From: Danxiaibacter sp048498555
GTDB taxonomy: Bacteria; Bacteroidota; Bacteroidia; Chitinophagales; Chitinophagaceae
Direction: 5' to 3'
Length of the DNA: 64,000 bases
NCBI GenBank assembly: GCA_048498555.1
Contig: JBEHXT010000001.1
Coordinates: 1 to 64,000, forward strand
Shown: one piece after another, positions 43,587 through 53,352 of the stretch
How the letters are laid out: every line of letters starts with the position of its first letter
How positions within the stretch are numbered: the first letter of the stretch is position 1
The notes under the pieces: model-generated
What the model was told of the DNA's origin: nothing
Seen by the model: only the letters and a program-made list of their open reading frames with translations
Database searches by the model: none
Translations under genes and position numbers: made by a program

Positions 43587-44012
43587 CTACGGCTGTCTGG
43601 CATATGTTACGAGATCATTATTGCTCAATTGCCTTAATTTTAAAGTTGTTGAGTTTAAAGTAAGAATACTGTCAATATTTGTTTCACCATTAAATGTAAA
43701 TGTTAATTGTGTCCGATTACTATTAATGGAATATCCTCCCGTTAAAGTTTGTGGGTCGGTTGGACTGCATTTTGTTGGTCCGTCATCCGCGGTAACAATG
43801 CCTGTGCTGCTAAATGTTATTATATCATCTGTTACACAGGTGGGTACGGCAGTCCCATAAACGTCGACGTCATAATGAATGTAGCCTGTCATTTTCCATT
43901 TTCCAACGATCGAATTAGAATTGTCAGGATTTTCTTTCTTGCAAGATGCAATTGTCAGACAGACTATAAAAACAGTCATAAACAAAGTGATTGCAAATGG
44001 TTTTTTATACAT
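43587..44012 (-). CDS. Lipocalin-like lipoprotein
   Basis: The 141-residue product has a signal with lipobox IASC (Cys24), a short Asn/Lys linker, then SIVGKWKMTGYIHYDVDVYG, the start of a lipocalin-like barrel, ending with LTLNSTTLKLRQLSNNDLVT. Related small lipoproteins are abundant in Bacteroidota and of unknown role. Two extra cysteines (PTCVTDD and TKCSPTD) could form a disulfide. It stands alone behind the SusCD operon in convergent orientation. Confidence 0.75.
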   Translation of the reverse strand: MYKKPFAITLFMTVFIVCLTIASCKKENPDNSNSIVGKWKMTGYIHYDVDVYGTAVPTCVTDDIITFSSTGIVTADDGPTKCSPTDPQTLTGGYSINSNRTQLTFTFNGETNIDSILTLNSTTLKLRQLSNNDLVTYARQP

Positions 44013-44179
44013 ACGAAATGGGTTTTATAAATATTGCAGTTTTTGACTTCGCTTATAAATTTTGATAAGACTTATAAATGTTTGCAGGTATTGTGTTTAT
44101 TGAGTTTTACTTAGCTGTGAGGCCCTGCTAAAATTGCCCATAATTCGTCGCTCCCAACAGCTAAAGCTGATAGCTCCAT

Positions 44180-46993
44180 CTAAAAGCTCAGCCCCACTTT
44201 TGCAAAGAACCTTCTTCCATCAAATCCCATTTGAACAGGATCCCAGGGGCCGCCGGATTCTCCATCATAAGCAGACATGTTAGCACCTTTTACTATACCA
44301 AGGTCCGGGTGGATATTAAACACGTTATCGCAGCCAACGGAAAGGGATATTTTTTTGGAGAAGCGGTAACTCAGATAAAGATCACTTACCAGCTTTCCGC
44401 TGTAGTTAAATTGCTCAGGAACCAGCTGCCCGGTTTTATCAAGCGCCACTAGCGGCGGATAAGTATTTTCATAACCATAACCCAATATCTCTATCTTACC
44501 AAAATAGGTGAAGTATGTACCAATGGAAAGTTTATCAAAACCATATTCCAGGTTCAGCCCTAATTTAACCGGCGGTGCTGATGCCAACACATATTTCTGT
44601 TCACGGTCGCTAAAGAATGCCTGTTGATGTTCGTAAGTATCGTTCAGCGCTTCGGGAATGTTGATCTTATCAATCGTCATGTGCTGAAAGTTGCCAGCAA
44701 GCAACGCTTTAAAGCTATTCTTCTGCCAGTGTTTTGTATAGTTCAACACTACGTCAAGCCCATAATTGGTAGTATTTACAGCGTTGGCATAGAATTGCGC
44801 CTGGGCCACATTTAACTGTTCAAGAATTGGTTTAAGCGCTTCTACTGACTCATCAAACTGTCCGGACAACACCACACGATCTTTGATCTTTACCATGTAT
44901 CCATCAACTGTTACAGTAAATTCTTTTGAAGGCTTCCATGAAAAACCCAGGCTCGCGTTCACAGATTTTTCCTGCTTGAGATTTGGAATGCCCGCTGCGC
45001 GGGTAATCGGGCTGTAGTTAGGTGCAATCTTCACTTCAAAGATTTTGCCTCCCTGCACATTGGTAAATGTGTTGCTGAAATTGATCTGTTGTAATGACGG
45101 CGCCCGGTAGCCGGTACTTACCGAACCTCTTAAGTTGAGGTTACTGGTCAGCTTGTAACGTGTATCAAACTTATAGGTGCTTAGGAATCCAAAATCACTA
45201 TAGTTTTCCATTCTAATGGCAACGCCCACTAACCATTTGTTGGTCACATCCATTTCACCGTCAACATACACACCAATATTAGATCTGTTGGCTTTTATAG
45301 CATCTGCAGGCTGAAAGCCCGGAAAGCCTTGCGCGCCTGCGGCTACGTTGGATGTATCTCCACTTGCATTAACCACTGTTTTATTTGGATCGTAGTTTTT
45401 ATAAGAAGCTTCTTCGCCTTCATAAATACTGTATCGTTCGTAACGGTATTCAGCGCCAAAGCTCAAAGTAAATCCTTTGGCTATATTGGCGTAGTGCCTG
45501 GTTATATCTGCATTAAGCGTGTTTTGAATAAAGGAAAAACCGCCATCGTCAAAACGGTTTCTGTGAGCGCCTTCTGCATTTAATGATGCGTTGAATGTTT
45601 TTGTTCCGTAATAATGGAAGTTATTGCCGCCGACTGTATTGCTGACATCCCAGTTCCAGTTATTGCCGAAAGACCCTTTAAAACCCAAAGCCAGGGAACC
45701 GTCTGATATGTGTACATTTTGTAAAGGGTTAAAATATATTTCACCCGTATTTCCCGGCCCTGCATAATGCATTATATCCGGAACAAAAGCCAGTGTTCCG
45801 TTTGCATCTGTAGGGAAACGGCCTGGCCTGTCTGAAAAATTCCTTGTATAAGCGTAAGCTTCAGATTCCTTGTAATTATATCCACCAAAGAAGTAGAAAG
45901 TCGTTTTGGAATTTGCAAAAGGCATTTCAGCATTCAACATACCGCCAATACTTTTTATTGCGCCATTTCCATTTGCCCTGCGCCCTGTGTTAACGGGAAG
46001 CGCATTGGCGTTGGTGGTAACATTTGTGTCAGGTACCTGCCTGAAAGTTTTGCCTTGTGAAAACAGGTTTGCTGAAAGGTTGATATAACCGTTGTTCTTA
46101 CCAACAGGCAGTCCGTAATTCAAACCCAGCCTCACCGCGTTTCCATCAATCTGATTACCTGTTACATATTGCTTCGGATCAACACTATTCAATGGATTAT
46201 ATTTATGATCATCATATCCCGCCCATCCGGCATTTACCGTCAGATGTTTTACGTCTTTTTTTAGAATGATATTAATCACACCGGCAATTGCATCTGAACC
46301 GTATTGAGCAGAGGCACCATCACGCAATATTTCCACGCGATCAATACTTGCTTCCGGAATAGCATTCAGGTCAGTACCCGAATTACCACGCCCCCTGGTA
46401 CCAAATAACGCGACAAAGGCTGTTTGGTGCCTTCTTTTACCATTGATCAACACAAGTGTTTGATCGGGCCCTAATCCGCGCAGTGTTGCCAAATCAATTG
46501 CATCTGCACCATCGCTACCACTTTGCCTGTTATAGTTAAATGAGGGAGCTAATACATTCAATAAAGAAGTAAGATCCGTTTTTGCAGTGGTTTGCCCTGC
46601 CTGGTTAACATTGATCACATCTACAGGTACAGGTGTTTCTGTACGTATACGGCCACCTCCGCGAGACCCAACTACAACCACCTGCCCCAATTCCGTTACT
46701 GCTGGATCAAGGCTTACCTCTATGTTTGTCTGCCCGTTTATCTGAACAAATTTCATTGCATATCCCGTGAAGCTAATTTCAAGCTCGTCCTTAAATTTTG
46801 CGTTGACGGAAAACATTCCTGCAGCATCAGTCAATGCACCTGAACCGGTAGACTTGACTTTTACCGATACGCCTTGCATCGGTTGCTTTGTTGTGCTTTC
46901 AGTAATTTTTCCGGAAATTTTTATGGTTTGAGAGAGAGCTGCTGTGGCGTTCAACAAGAAGAACACGATCAGCGAAGTCAGGTGTTTCCTCAT
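44180..46993 (-). CDS. Stand-alone TonB-dependent receptor
   Basis: A 937-residue outer-membrane receptor. A signal peptide (ends AALSQ) is followed by a CarboxypepD_reg-like domain (about 25-100), the plug (VVVVGSRGGGRIRTETPVPV, IDRVEILRDGASAQYGSDAI followed by AGVINIILKKD) and a barrel ending in GRRFFAKVGLSF. The plug has the RGLGPDQTLVLINGKRRHQT block of the classic iron/vitamin-type receptors. No SusD follows, so import of a small ligand is likelier than glycan uptake. The neighbouring alpha-galactosidase gene is not in an operon with it. Confidence 0.94.
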   Translation of the reverse strand: MRKHLTSLIVFFLLNATAALSQTIKISGKITESTTKQPMQGVSVKVKSTGSGALTDAAGMFSVNAKFKDELEISFTGYAMKFVQINGQTNIEVSLDPAVTELGQVVVVGSRGGGRIRTETPVPVDVINVNQAGQTTAKTDLTSLLNVLAPSFNYNRQSGSDGADAIDLATLRGLGPDQTLVLINGKRRHQTAFVALFGTRGRGNSGTDLNAIPEASIDRVEILRDGASAQYGSDAIAGVINIILKKDVKHLTVNAGWAGYDDHKYNPLNSVDPKQYVTGNQIDGNAVRLGLNYGLPVGKNNGYINLSANLFSQGKTFRQVPDTNVTTNANALPVNTGRRANGNGAIKSIGGMLNAEMPFANSKTTFYFFGGYNYKESEAYAYTRNFSDRPGRFPTDANGTLAFVPDIMHYAGPGNTGEIYFNPLQNVHISDGSLALGFKGSFGNNWNWDVSNTVGGNNFHYYGTKTFNASLNAEGAHRNRFDDGGFSFIQNTLNADITRHYANIAKGFTLSFGAEYRYERYSIYEGEEASYKNYDPNKTVVNASGDTSNVAAGAQGFPGFQPADAIKANRSNIGVYVDGEMDVTNKWLVGVAIRMENYSDFGFLSTYKFDTRYKLTSNLNLRGSVSTGYRAPSLQQINFSNTFTNVQGGKIFEVKIAPNYSPITRAAGIPNLKQEKSVNASLGFSWKPSKEFTVTVDGYMVKIKDRVVLSGQFDESVEALKPILEQLNVAQAQFYANAVNTTNYGLDVVLNYTKHWQKNSFKALLAGNFQHMTIDKINIPEALNDTYEHQQAFFSDREQKYVLASAPPVKLGLNLEYGFDKLSIGTYFTYFGKIEILGYGYENTYPPLVALDKTGQLVPEQFNYSGKLVSDLYLSYRFSKKISLSVGCDNVFNIHPDLGIVKGANMSAYDGESGGPWDPVQMGFDGRRFFAKVGLSF

Positions 46994-47103
46994 AAACGTT
47001 GTTTGACTATGAAGTTAGGCGAAAAGAAAAGAAACACCATTTAAAATATGCTTTAAAACAGATTCGTTACAGGCTTATTATCTTTAGCATCTAAAAAAAT
47101 TTT

Positions 47104-47394
47104 ATGGTAGAGATAGCATTGCAATTAGACGAAAAACAACATGGTGCTTTTACTGCAAATGAAGGTGACGAGCAAATTGGCGAGATGGTGATCTCCGTTA
47201 AGGATAATGAGTTAACTGTTTATCATACGGAGGTTGCGCCAAAAGCAGAAGGCAAGGGCATTGCAAAAAGCCTGCTTGATGCCATGGTGAAATACGCGAG
47301 AGAGAACGCATTAAAAGTGATTCCGCTTTGTCCATATGTACACTTGCAGTTCCGTCGCCACGCAGATGAGTATGGTGATTTATGGAAGAAATGA
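47104..47394 (+). CDS. Small GNAT-type N-acetyltransferase
   Basis: A 96-residue protein of the short GNAT group (YjdJ/NATD1-like). The core HTEVAPKAEGKGIAKSLLDA holds the acetyl-CoA-binding loop (A-E-G-K-G-I-A), and PLCPYVHLQFRRHADEYGDL is the other block typical for the group. The size is normal for this subfamily. The acyl acceptor is unknown. It is divergent from the TonB receptor. Confidence 0.88.
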   Translation: MVEIALQLDEKQHGAFTANEGDEQIGEMVISVKDNELTVYHTEVAPKAEGKGIAKSLLDAMVKYARENALKVIPLCPYVHLQFRRHADEYGDLWKK

Positions 47395-47463
47395 TCTTAG
47401 CACAACGATACAAGATGCTGAGTTATGGGTGATTTTGAAGCCGCATTTTTGAAGGTCTGAATA

Positions 47464-47510
47464 AACAAGCCGTCGCAATAATCAGGTTCTGATCATAACG
47501 ACGGCTTGTT
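47464..47510. terminator. Bidirectional terminator between GNAT and GH36 genes
   Basis: AACAAGCCGTCG and CGACGGCTTGTT form a perfect 12-base stem around a 23-base loop, with A/T-rich flanks. It lies between convergent genes. Confidence 0.8.
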
Positions 47511-47531
47511 ATTTAAAGTGTTTTAAAACGC

Positions 47532-49697
47532 TTACTCCGCTTCCGTAATTTCCAGCACTGCACTGGTCTGCTCTCCTCTCAAAAACCAGTCGAGACCGGC
47601 TTTCATCAGGTAGTCACCGCTGTATGTGCTGCCACTTTTTTTGAATGAAGTACGTCCCTCCTTCTCGAGATTGATTTCTTCTATTTTATATTTTTTACTG
47701 GCATCCAATCCTTTCAATACAAGCTTAGGAAAAACGTCACCATACTTTGTTTGAAGGTTAAAAGCAAAAAGAACCGCCTTCTTCTTATCGCCATTTACAT
47801 ACATTAGTGAAGAACAATTGTTTTCATAAGGAGAGATAAGCCTGTACAGATCACCAAAACCAATCACATTCTGCAGGCGCTTAAAGTTTTGAATAGCTGA
47901 CTGACAGTACGATAATTCTTCCGGCTTTAAATGTGCCACCTCGATATCAAATCCAAGCTTACCCATCATGGCCACATCTGTTTTAAACTTGATAGATTGT
48001 TTACCCCACGATGTTACGTGTGCACATATTGTGGCTGCAGGAAAGAAATAAGAATATCCCCATTGCATGTAAATACGGCTTAATGGTTCTGTATTGTCGC
48101 TCGGCCAGAATTCCTGGAAATATTGTAATCCGCCATATTCAGCACGGCCGCCACCACCTGAACAAAGCATCATTTCCAGGTCTGTGTATTTAGTGCGGAG
48201 GCGTTTCAGAACGGAATACAAACCCCGCACGTAATCAACATACAGTTGGCTTTGTTTGTCTTTTAAGTAGGGTGAATAAGCATTGGTCATGTAGCGGTTG
48301 CAATCCCATTTTATATACGCTATATCTTTGTTCTGGCTTAACAGGTCATCAACCACTTTGTACACATAATCCTGAACGGCAGGATTCGAAAGGTCCAGCA
48401 CGAGCTGATTGCGGCGCAAATGCTCAGGGCGATTCGGCAGCTCTAATACCCAGTCTTTATGCTTCTCATACAATTCGCTTTTAGGATTGATCATTTCCGG
48501 CTCCATCCAGATACCGAACCTCACTCCTTTCTTTGCGGCTTCCTGTACAAGATAACCTATTCCCTGCGGCAGCTTTTGCTTGTTCGCATCCCAGTCACCC
48601 AATCCAGCATTATCACTATTGCGTGGGTACTTGTTGCCAAACCAGCCATCATCCAATAAAAACAATTCAACGCCCAGTTTCTTAGCATCATCAAATAAGT
48701 TTACAAGCTTCTGTTCATTGAAATCAAAGTAAGTTGCTTCCCAGTTATTAAGCAATGTCTGGCGATGTTCCCTTCCTTTGTAAACACCGTAGTTTAATGC
48801 CCATTGATGCATGTTACGGCTCGCCTGCCCCTTACCATGAGTGGTGTATGTGTAGATAAATGACGGCGTTGTAAAAGTTTCTCCCGGCTTAAGCTGGTAG
48901 TTACTAGCATAAGGGTTAATACCGGCCTGGATTTGTAAAAGGTGGCCAAAATCTTCACTGTAACGCACGTTCTCAAACATTAGCTGAAAGTTGCCGCTCC
49001 ATGCAAGGCTTCCTGCAATCACAGTGCCGTTATCCTCATCAGCCTGCTTATTCATTGCCAGCAAAAAAGAAGGCAAATCAAAATTTGTTGCGCGGGACCC
49101 TAATTTGCTTTCTATGCTGTGAATGCCTTCGGGAAGAGGTGTTTCCTCCATACGCATTTCGTTAGCCCAATCTCCAAAAAAATGCGTAAGCCAGTATTTG
49201 TCTTCTTTTACCTGAAGCGATGCGGATGAATAACGGTGCAATATTACCGGCTGCTTTTCCGTATGCCTGATGGTACTCCATTGCTCTATTACGTTTTCTT
49301 TGCGGAAGGCTTTGAAGTGTATGGTTACTTCAAAAGGATAGGCCGCATCTTTTAACTGCACATGGGTTATCGTAACATTATCATCAGATTTTTCTGACTT
49401 TACATCAGCAACCTGCAGTTGAAGCGACGGATTTCCATCGGCATGTGTAACCTGAAAAGCCGGTTCCCGAATCACGTTCAGGCCTCCCTGAACATATGCA
49501 TCAATAGGAATACCAGCCATCTTCTGATACTCGTCATCCTGCTGCAAAGCTTCGCCCACATACACCTGCAGTAATTTTTTATCGTTGGTAACCTTATATA
49601 CCTGGGCGGTATTTTCTGTGCGGATGATAATTTGCTGTTGTGCAAATAGCGCTATAGAGCTACCAAGCACAGCAATAGTTAGAATAATTTTTTTCAT
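47532..49697 (-). CDS. Alpha-galactosidase, glycoside hydrolase family 36
   Basis: A retaining alpha-galactosidase of 721 residues with a Sec signal peptide (ends ALFAQ). The beta-supersandwich N-terminal domain is followed by the barrel with LLDDGWFG, MEPEMINPKSELYEKH, the nucleophile Asp465 (YIKWDCNRYM) and the acid/base Asp534 (WPSDNTEP). Both catalytic residues are present. It probably cleaves raffinose-type or galactomannan side chains in the periplasm. It stands alone on its strand. The nearest uptake gene is the TonB receptor, but no operon link exists. Confidence 0.95.
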   Translation of the reverse strand: MKKIILTIAVLGSSIALFAQQQIIIRTENTAQVYKVTNDKKLLQVYVGEALQQDDEYQKMAGIPIDAYVQGGLNVIREPAFQVTHADGNPSLQLQVADVKSEKSDDNVTITHVQLKDAAYPFEVTIHFKAFRKENVIEQWSTIRHTEKQPVILHRYSSASLQVKEDKYWLTHFFGDWANEMRMEETPLPEGIHSIESKLGSRATNFDLPSFLLAMNKQADEDNGTVIAGSLAWSGNFQLMFENVRYSEDFGHLLQIQAGINPYASNYQLKPGETFTTPSFIYTYTTHGKGQASRNMHQWALNYGVYKGREHRQTLLNNWEATYFDFNEQKLVNLFDDAKKLGVELFLLDDGWFGNKYPRNSDNAGLGDWDANKQKLPQGIGYLVQEAAKKGVRFGIWMEPEMINPKSELYEKHKDWVLELPNRPEHLRRNQLVLDLSNPAVQDYVYKVVDDLLSQNKDIAYIKWDCNRYMTNAYSPYLKDKQSQLYVDYVRGLYSVLKRLRTKYTDLEMMLCSGGGGRAEYGGLQYFQEFWPSDNTEPLSRIYMQWGYSYFFPAATICAHVTSWGKQSIKFKTDVAMMGKLGFDIEVAHLKPEELSYCQSAIQNFKRLQNVIGFGDLYRLISPYENNCSSLMYVNGDKKKAVLFAFNLQTKYGDVFPKLVLKGLDASKKYKIEEINLEKEGRTSFKKSGSTYSGDYLMKAGLDWFLRGEQTSAVLEITEAE

Positions 49698-49806
49698 GCT
49701 AGGTTATAAACCGGAAAGATAAGAAATAAAGGTATCTGAGAAGTATAGATCGCTGCGAAGAATGAGGCATCATCCCTCTTCAAAATGAAAACCTAATAGC
49801 TCGTTC

Positions 49807-50769
49807 TCAGGGCATCAAAAGCACTTTACCAGCGCTTTTGCCGGATTCAAGGTATTCATGCGCCTTCCTCCCTTCTTCGAGGGAGAATACTACAGGCTCC
49901 TTTACTTTAATAAAACCATCCCTGATCCATGAAAAAAGCAAGTCGCTTCTGTTAATGCGCTCTTCGCGGCTGGTAAGATAGTTCCACAAATCGCCGCCCG
50001 TTAGAGTTTTGCTGCCATCCATTAACACTCGCGGATCAACAAGCAAAGGATCGCCTCCAGTAAATCCGTAAAATACAACGGTGCCGCCCGTTCGCGTTAC
50101 GGCTATGCTTTTCTGTAAGGTTGTACCTATAGAATCATATACCACATCTGCACCCCGGATATTTGTATAATGCAACACTTCATTCTGCCAGTTATCTCTC
50201 AGGTTGAAAGCCACATCGGCACCGGCTGAAAGAATAATATTTTTTTTATGCTCCGAAGTTGTGAGGCCAATAACTACTGCACCTTTCATTTTAGCAATTT
50301 GTGTCAGCATTTTGCCAACGCCACCAGAAGCGGCATGGATAACGATTATTTCCTCAGGACGGATGGCATGACTGTCCATCGCCAGGTATTGAGCTGTGAG
50401 CCCCTGCAACAGCACGGTTGCAGCGGTTTCTATCGAAATATCTTCAGGCAATGGGATGGCATGCGAAAAAGGCACTTTCACAAATTCTGCATTCGCAAAT
50501 GGGACGTCTGCTATACCAACACGGTCACCCTCCTTTACTCCGTCAACATTATTTGCGTTAACAACAACGCCGGCGCCTTCATATCCCGCAATGTAAGGTG
50601 GTGCTCCCTTTAGATGATAATTTCCTTTGCGCCTGTAAATATCAGCATAGTTCAAACCTATTGCCTTTAACTGGACCAATATTTCCCCCGCTGATAACAC
50701 AGGATCCGCTACCGTTTTATATTCCAGGACTTCAGGGCCGCCAAACGATGAAAAAGTTAACGCTTTCAC
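49807..50769 (-). CDS. Zinc-independent quinone oxidoreductase (MDR family)
   Basis: An NADPH-dependent enzyme of 320 residues, typical of the quinone oxidoreductase group of medium-chain dehydrogenases. It has the N-terminal GroES-like part (LKAIGLNYADIYRRKGNY, GYEGAGVVV) and the Rossmann loop HAASGGVGKMLTQIAKMKGA. It lacks the cysteines that bind structural and catalytic zinc. The start is GTG, at the conserved MKAL. The reducing substrate is not clear. Confidence 0.88.
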   Translation of the reverse strand: MKALTFSSFGGPEVLEYKTVADPVLSAGEILVQLKAIGLNYADIYRRKGNYHLKGAPPYIAGYEGAGVVVNANNVDGVKEGDRVGIADVPFANAEFVKVPFSHAIPLPEDISIETAATVLLQGLTAQYLAMDSHAIRPEEIIVIHAASGGVGKMLTQIAKMKGAVVIGLTTSEHKKNIILSAGADVAFNLRDNWQNEVLHYTNIRGADVVYDSIGTTLQKSIAVTRTGGTVVFYGFTGGDPLLVDPRVLMDGSKTLTGGDLWNYLTSREERINRSDLLFSWIRDGFIKVKEPVVFSLEEGRKAHEYLESGKSAGKVLLMP

Positions 50770-50834
50770 GAGAAATTCTTTTTGCTAAGTTACAGCTAAT
50801 GGCACTTTTTTGGTAGTTCAACAGATCACACTTT

Positions 50835-51635
50835 ATGTATTGTTTCAGTTTTTACCTTAGCGGCATGTCATCATTTATTCTGAGTAACAAAACAACAGGG
50901 CTACGGCTGTTTAATCTATTGATCGTTTTTTCCATTCTTGCATTTAATAAATGCTATGGCCAGTTTAACGACAGCACGAATTATCATGTAAAGTTTGCAT
51001 CAACGGGTATTTTAAACCGTACGAATGATGGAGATTCTTATGTGCTCAACAACGGCCTGAATTTTAATGTGAACAAAAAGAAAATGACTTTTAATTCCAC
51101 AACAGCCTGGGTGTATGGATTGCAAAACAATAACCTGACCAACAATGACTTTTCCACGTACCAGGATTTCGACCTGTTTAAAAGTACACACAGGTTATAC
51201 TACTGGGCGCTCCTTACTTATGAAAAAAGTTATTCATTAAAGATTACCAATCGCTTTCAGGCCGGCGGTGGCATTGCTTATAAGGCAGTAAACACACCCA
51301 GCTTTAACCTGGTACTCAGTGATGGTTTTTTGTACGAAACAAGCAACCTTGAAGACGCAACGCTCGGCCACGATGTATACCAGACTGTTAGAAACTCCTT
51401 CCGTGTTAAGTATAAGCTGACGATAAAAAACACCGTGGTTCTTGAAGGGGTTGGGTTTTACCAACCATCAATGCTGGACATCAGTGATTATATAATAAAA
51501 GGATCGAACAGCTTATCCGTTAAATTAAACAAATGGCTGGCCCTTACTGCTACCGAAATAAACAACACCATCAGCAGGACAAAAAGAGAAAATTTGCTGA
51601 TGACCTTTGGTTTTACAGTAGAAAAGTATTTTTAA
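50835..51635 (+). CDS. DUF481-like outer-membrane protein
   Basis: A 266-residue beta-rich protein with a signal-peptide-like start (KTTGLRLFNLLIVFSILAFN); the ATG at 50865 is an alternative start that fits the signal better. The rest has alternating strands of a small outer-membrane barrel (VKFASTGILNRTNDGDSYVL, LTATEINNTISRTKRENLLM) and an aromatic C-terminus (EKYF). It fits the DUF481 family, often outer-membrane salt-induced proteins. Function is not known. Confidence 0.7.
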   Translation: MYCFSFYLSGMSSFILSNKTTGLRLFNLLIVFSILAFNKCYGQFNDSTNYHVKFASTGILNRTNDGDSYVLNNGLNFNVNKKKMTFNSTTAWVYGLQNNNLTNNDFSTYQDFDLFKSTHRLYYWALLTYEKSYSLKITNRFQAGGGIAYKAVNTPSFNLVLSDGFLYETSNLEDATLGHDVYQTVRNSFRVKYKLTIKNTVVLEGVGFYQPSMLDISDYIIKGSNSLSVKLNKWLALTATEINNTISRTKRENLLMTFGFTVEKYF

Positions 51636-51834
51636 AAGTTGTAAGTGTTACGTTATAGGTTGTACGTTTTTTGAAGCGAATGAAATGTTTGCCTGAAACA
51701 TGATCTTCACTCTTCGTTCAGAAAAACGCATCACGTACAACCTACAACTTACAACCTGACTGCAAATCTTCGCTGAGAAAAACGTACCACGTACAACTTA
51801 CAACGTATAACTTAAAACGTGCAACGTCTTAGGA
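51636..51834. repeat. CGTACAACTTACAAC-type repeat cluster
   Basis: Between the convergent DUF481 and OsmC genes the motif (A)CGTACAACTTACAACGT occurs about four times in both orientations with short differences. The same family is seen at 13583-13622, at 14091-14112 and in a weak form at 2331-2352. No RNA or ORF is supported. Confidence 0.55.
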
Positions 51835-52494
51835 TCAACCGGGCTGTACTTCCTGATCCTTATTGTAGTGAAATGCCAAAGCCCCTGAAGGACACTTCTC
51901 AACCTGCTCTTTAATCCTTTCTGCTGAAGCGCCATCTACATTGATCCATTTTTTTACGCGCGGATCAAACACCTGGAGTAATTGTGTCCAGCAGCGTGTT
52001 GAATGCTGGCAGAATTCCGGCTTCCAATCAATTGTAATTTCGTCATTCGCATATTTAATAGTCTTTGCCTCTTCTGCATCGCGGAAAACAAACGTACGCA
52101 CCTTTACATTCCCTTCAAGAATTTTTGAGATGGGGCAGTTTTTTGCAATCTCCAGCAACTTTGTTTTCACTTCTTCATCCAGATGTGTAGGAAGAATTAT
52201 GTCCCTGTCAATAATATTCGTGGTTACTCCGTCCTTCACTTCCTGGTACATGTTGGCATTAACCGTTATTGACGAGACATCAAGCCCTTTCCTGTCAATA
52301 TACATACGCAGCGTTATTAATGTACATGAGGCCAGTGAAGAAAGCAGTAAGGTATATGGATCAGGCCCGGTATCTTTTCCTCCGTTGTTCTCCGGTTCAT
52401 CGGCGATGAATTTTCCATTTCTCCATTCAATTGTACACACATATTTTTCCGTGCCTATATTGCCGTGAACAGGTTTTTCAAGCTTATATTTCAT
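51835..52494 (-). CDS. OsmC-type peroxidase fused to a divergent ferredoxin domain
   Basis: The 219-residue product has an OsmC/Ohr fold at about 1-140, with the family motif DPYTLLLSSLASCTLITLRM around Cys57 and a second cysteine in IAKNCPISKIL (about 119). About 60 residues follow with the Fer4_19 pattern: ITIDWKPEFCQHSTRCW, then VEKCPSGAL. OsmC proteins reduce organic hydroperoxides with paired cysteines. The ferredoxin part could supply electrons; that is inference. The gene follows a pirin gene with a 40-base gap, likely as one operon with a redox role. Confidence 0.85.
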   Translation of the reverse strand: MKYKLEKPVHGNIGTEKYVCTIEWRNGKFIADEPENNGGKDTGPDPYTLLLSSLASCTLITLRMYIDRKGLDVSSITVNANMYQEVKDGVTTNIIDRDIILPTHLDEEVKTKLLEIAKNCPISKILEGNVKVRTFVFRDAEEAKTIKYANDEITIDWKPEFCQHSTRCWTQLLQVFDPRVKKWINVDGASAERIKEQVEKCPSGALAFHYNKDQEVQPG

Positions 52495-52534
52495 TGGATG
52501 TTTTTTTCAGTAAAAAATAACGTTCGCAAGGCGT

Positions 52535-53245
52535 TTAGTGGTTGATGGGAACCTCAATAATTATGAATTCACTTTCTTCATTTGTTGTTATTGCAACGGA
52601 TGAAGTTTCCCACAAACCGATGGCATCGCGTTTATTGATCACTTCATTTTCAACATTGATATTACCTTCCGTCACAAATACAAATACGCATTTATTTAAG
52701 CGGTTAAAACTATAAACGATCTCCTTGCCTGCCTCAAAATATCCAAGGCTGATTTTTGCATTCTGATTAATCCAGCAATGCTCCTGTCCTTCTTCATTGC
52801 TAACCACAGTCTGGAGTTTATTTTTTCTTTGCTCTTTCGGAAATGCCCTGCGTTGATAACGCGGTGAAATGTTTTGCAACTTTGGCTCGATCCAGATCTG
52901 CAAAAAGTTTACATCATCTTCTCCAACATTATACTCTTCATGTTTTAAACCATTTCCCGCACTCATAATCTGCACCCAACCTTTATGAACTACATCGCTG
53001 TACCCCATAGAATCTTTATGATTCATGCTTCCGGCAAGAAGAATACTAATAATCTCCATGTTCATATGCGGATGCAAACCAAACCCTCCTTCTTTTTTTA
53101 TATAATCATCGTTGAATACTTTCAACAATCCGAAACCGTTACGATCGGGGTTGTAATACGAACTAAAGCTGAATGTAAAATTACTTTGCAACCAGCCAAT
53201 ATCTTTTGTTCCGCGTTCGTTTCCCTTAAAAAGTTTGTAGCGCAT
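52535..53245 (-). CDS. Pirin-family protein
   Basis: A bicupin of 236 residues. The metal-binding residues are seen as His58, His60 (LHPHMNMEII), His102 and Glu104 (GLKHEEYN), as in pirin/YhhW quercetin dioxygenases. The second cupin lacks metal ligands, as is usual. The biological substrate is not known. It is the first gene of a pair with the OsmC-ferredoxin gene downstream. Confidence 0.9.
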   Translation of the reverse strand: MRYKLFKGNERGTKDIGWLQSNFTFSFSSYYNPDRNGFGLLKVFNDDYIKKEGGFGLHPHMNMEIISILLAGSMNHKDSMGYSDVVHKGWVQIMSAGNGLKHEEYNVGEDDVNFLQIWIEPKLQNISPRYQRRAFPKEQRKNKLQTVVSNEEGQEHCWINQNAKISLGYFEAGKEIVYSFNRLNKCVFVFVTEGNINVENEVINKRDAIGLWETSSVAITTNEESEFIIIEVPINH

Positions 53246-53352
53246 AGCGTTATTTTTGATTGAAGAAAGATAGTAGTTAAGATTAAAAGGCGATGGTTCC
53301 TGTTAGCAACATTGTTACACAAAACTAATTTACAATAATGACTTATACCCGA

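Noticed and set aside
44180..49697. TonB receptor and alpha-galactosidase as one polysaccharide utilisation locus
   Set aside because: A divergent acetyltransferase gene and a terminator lie between, and no SusD accompanies the receptor.
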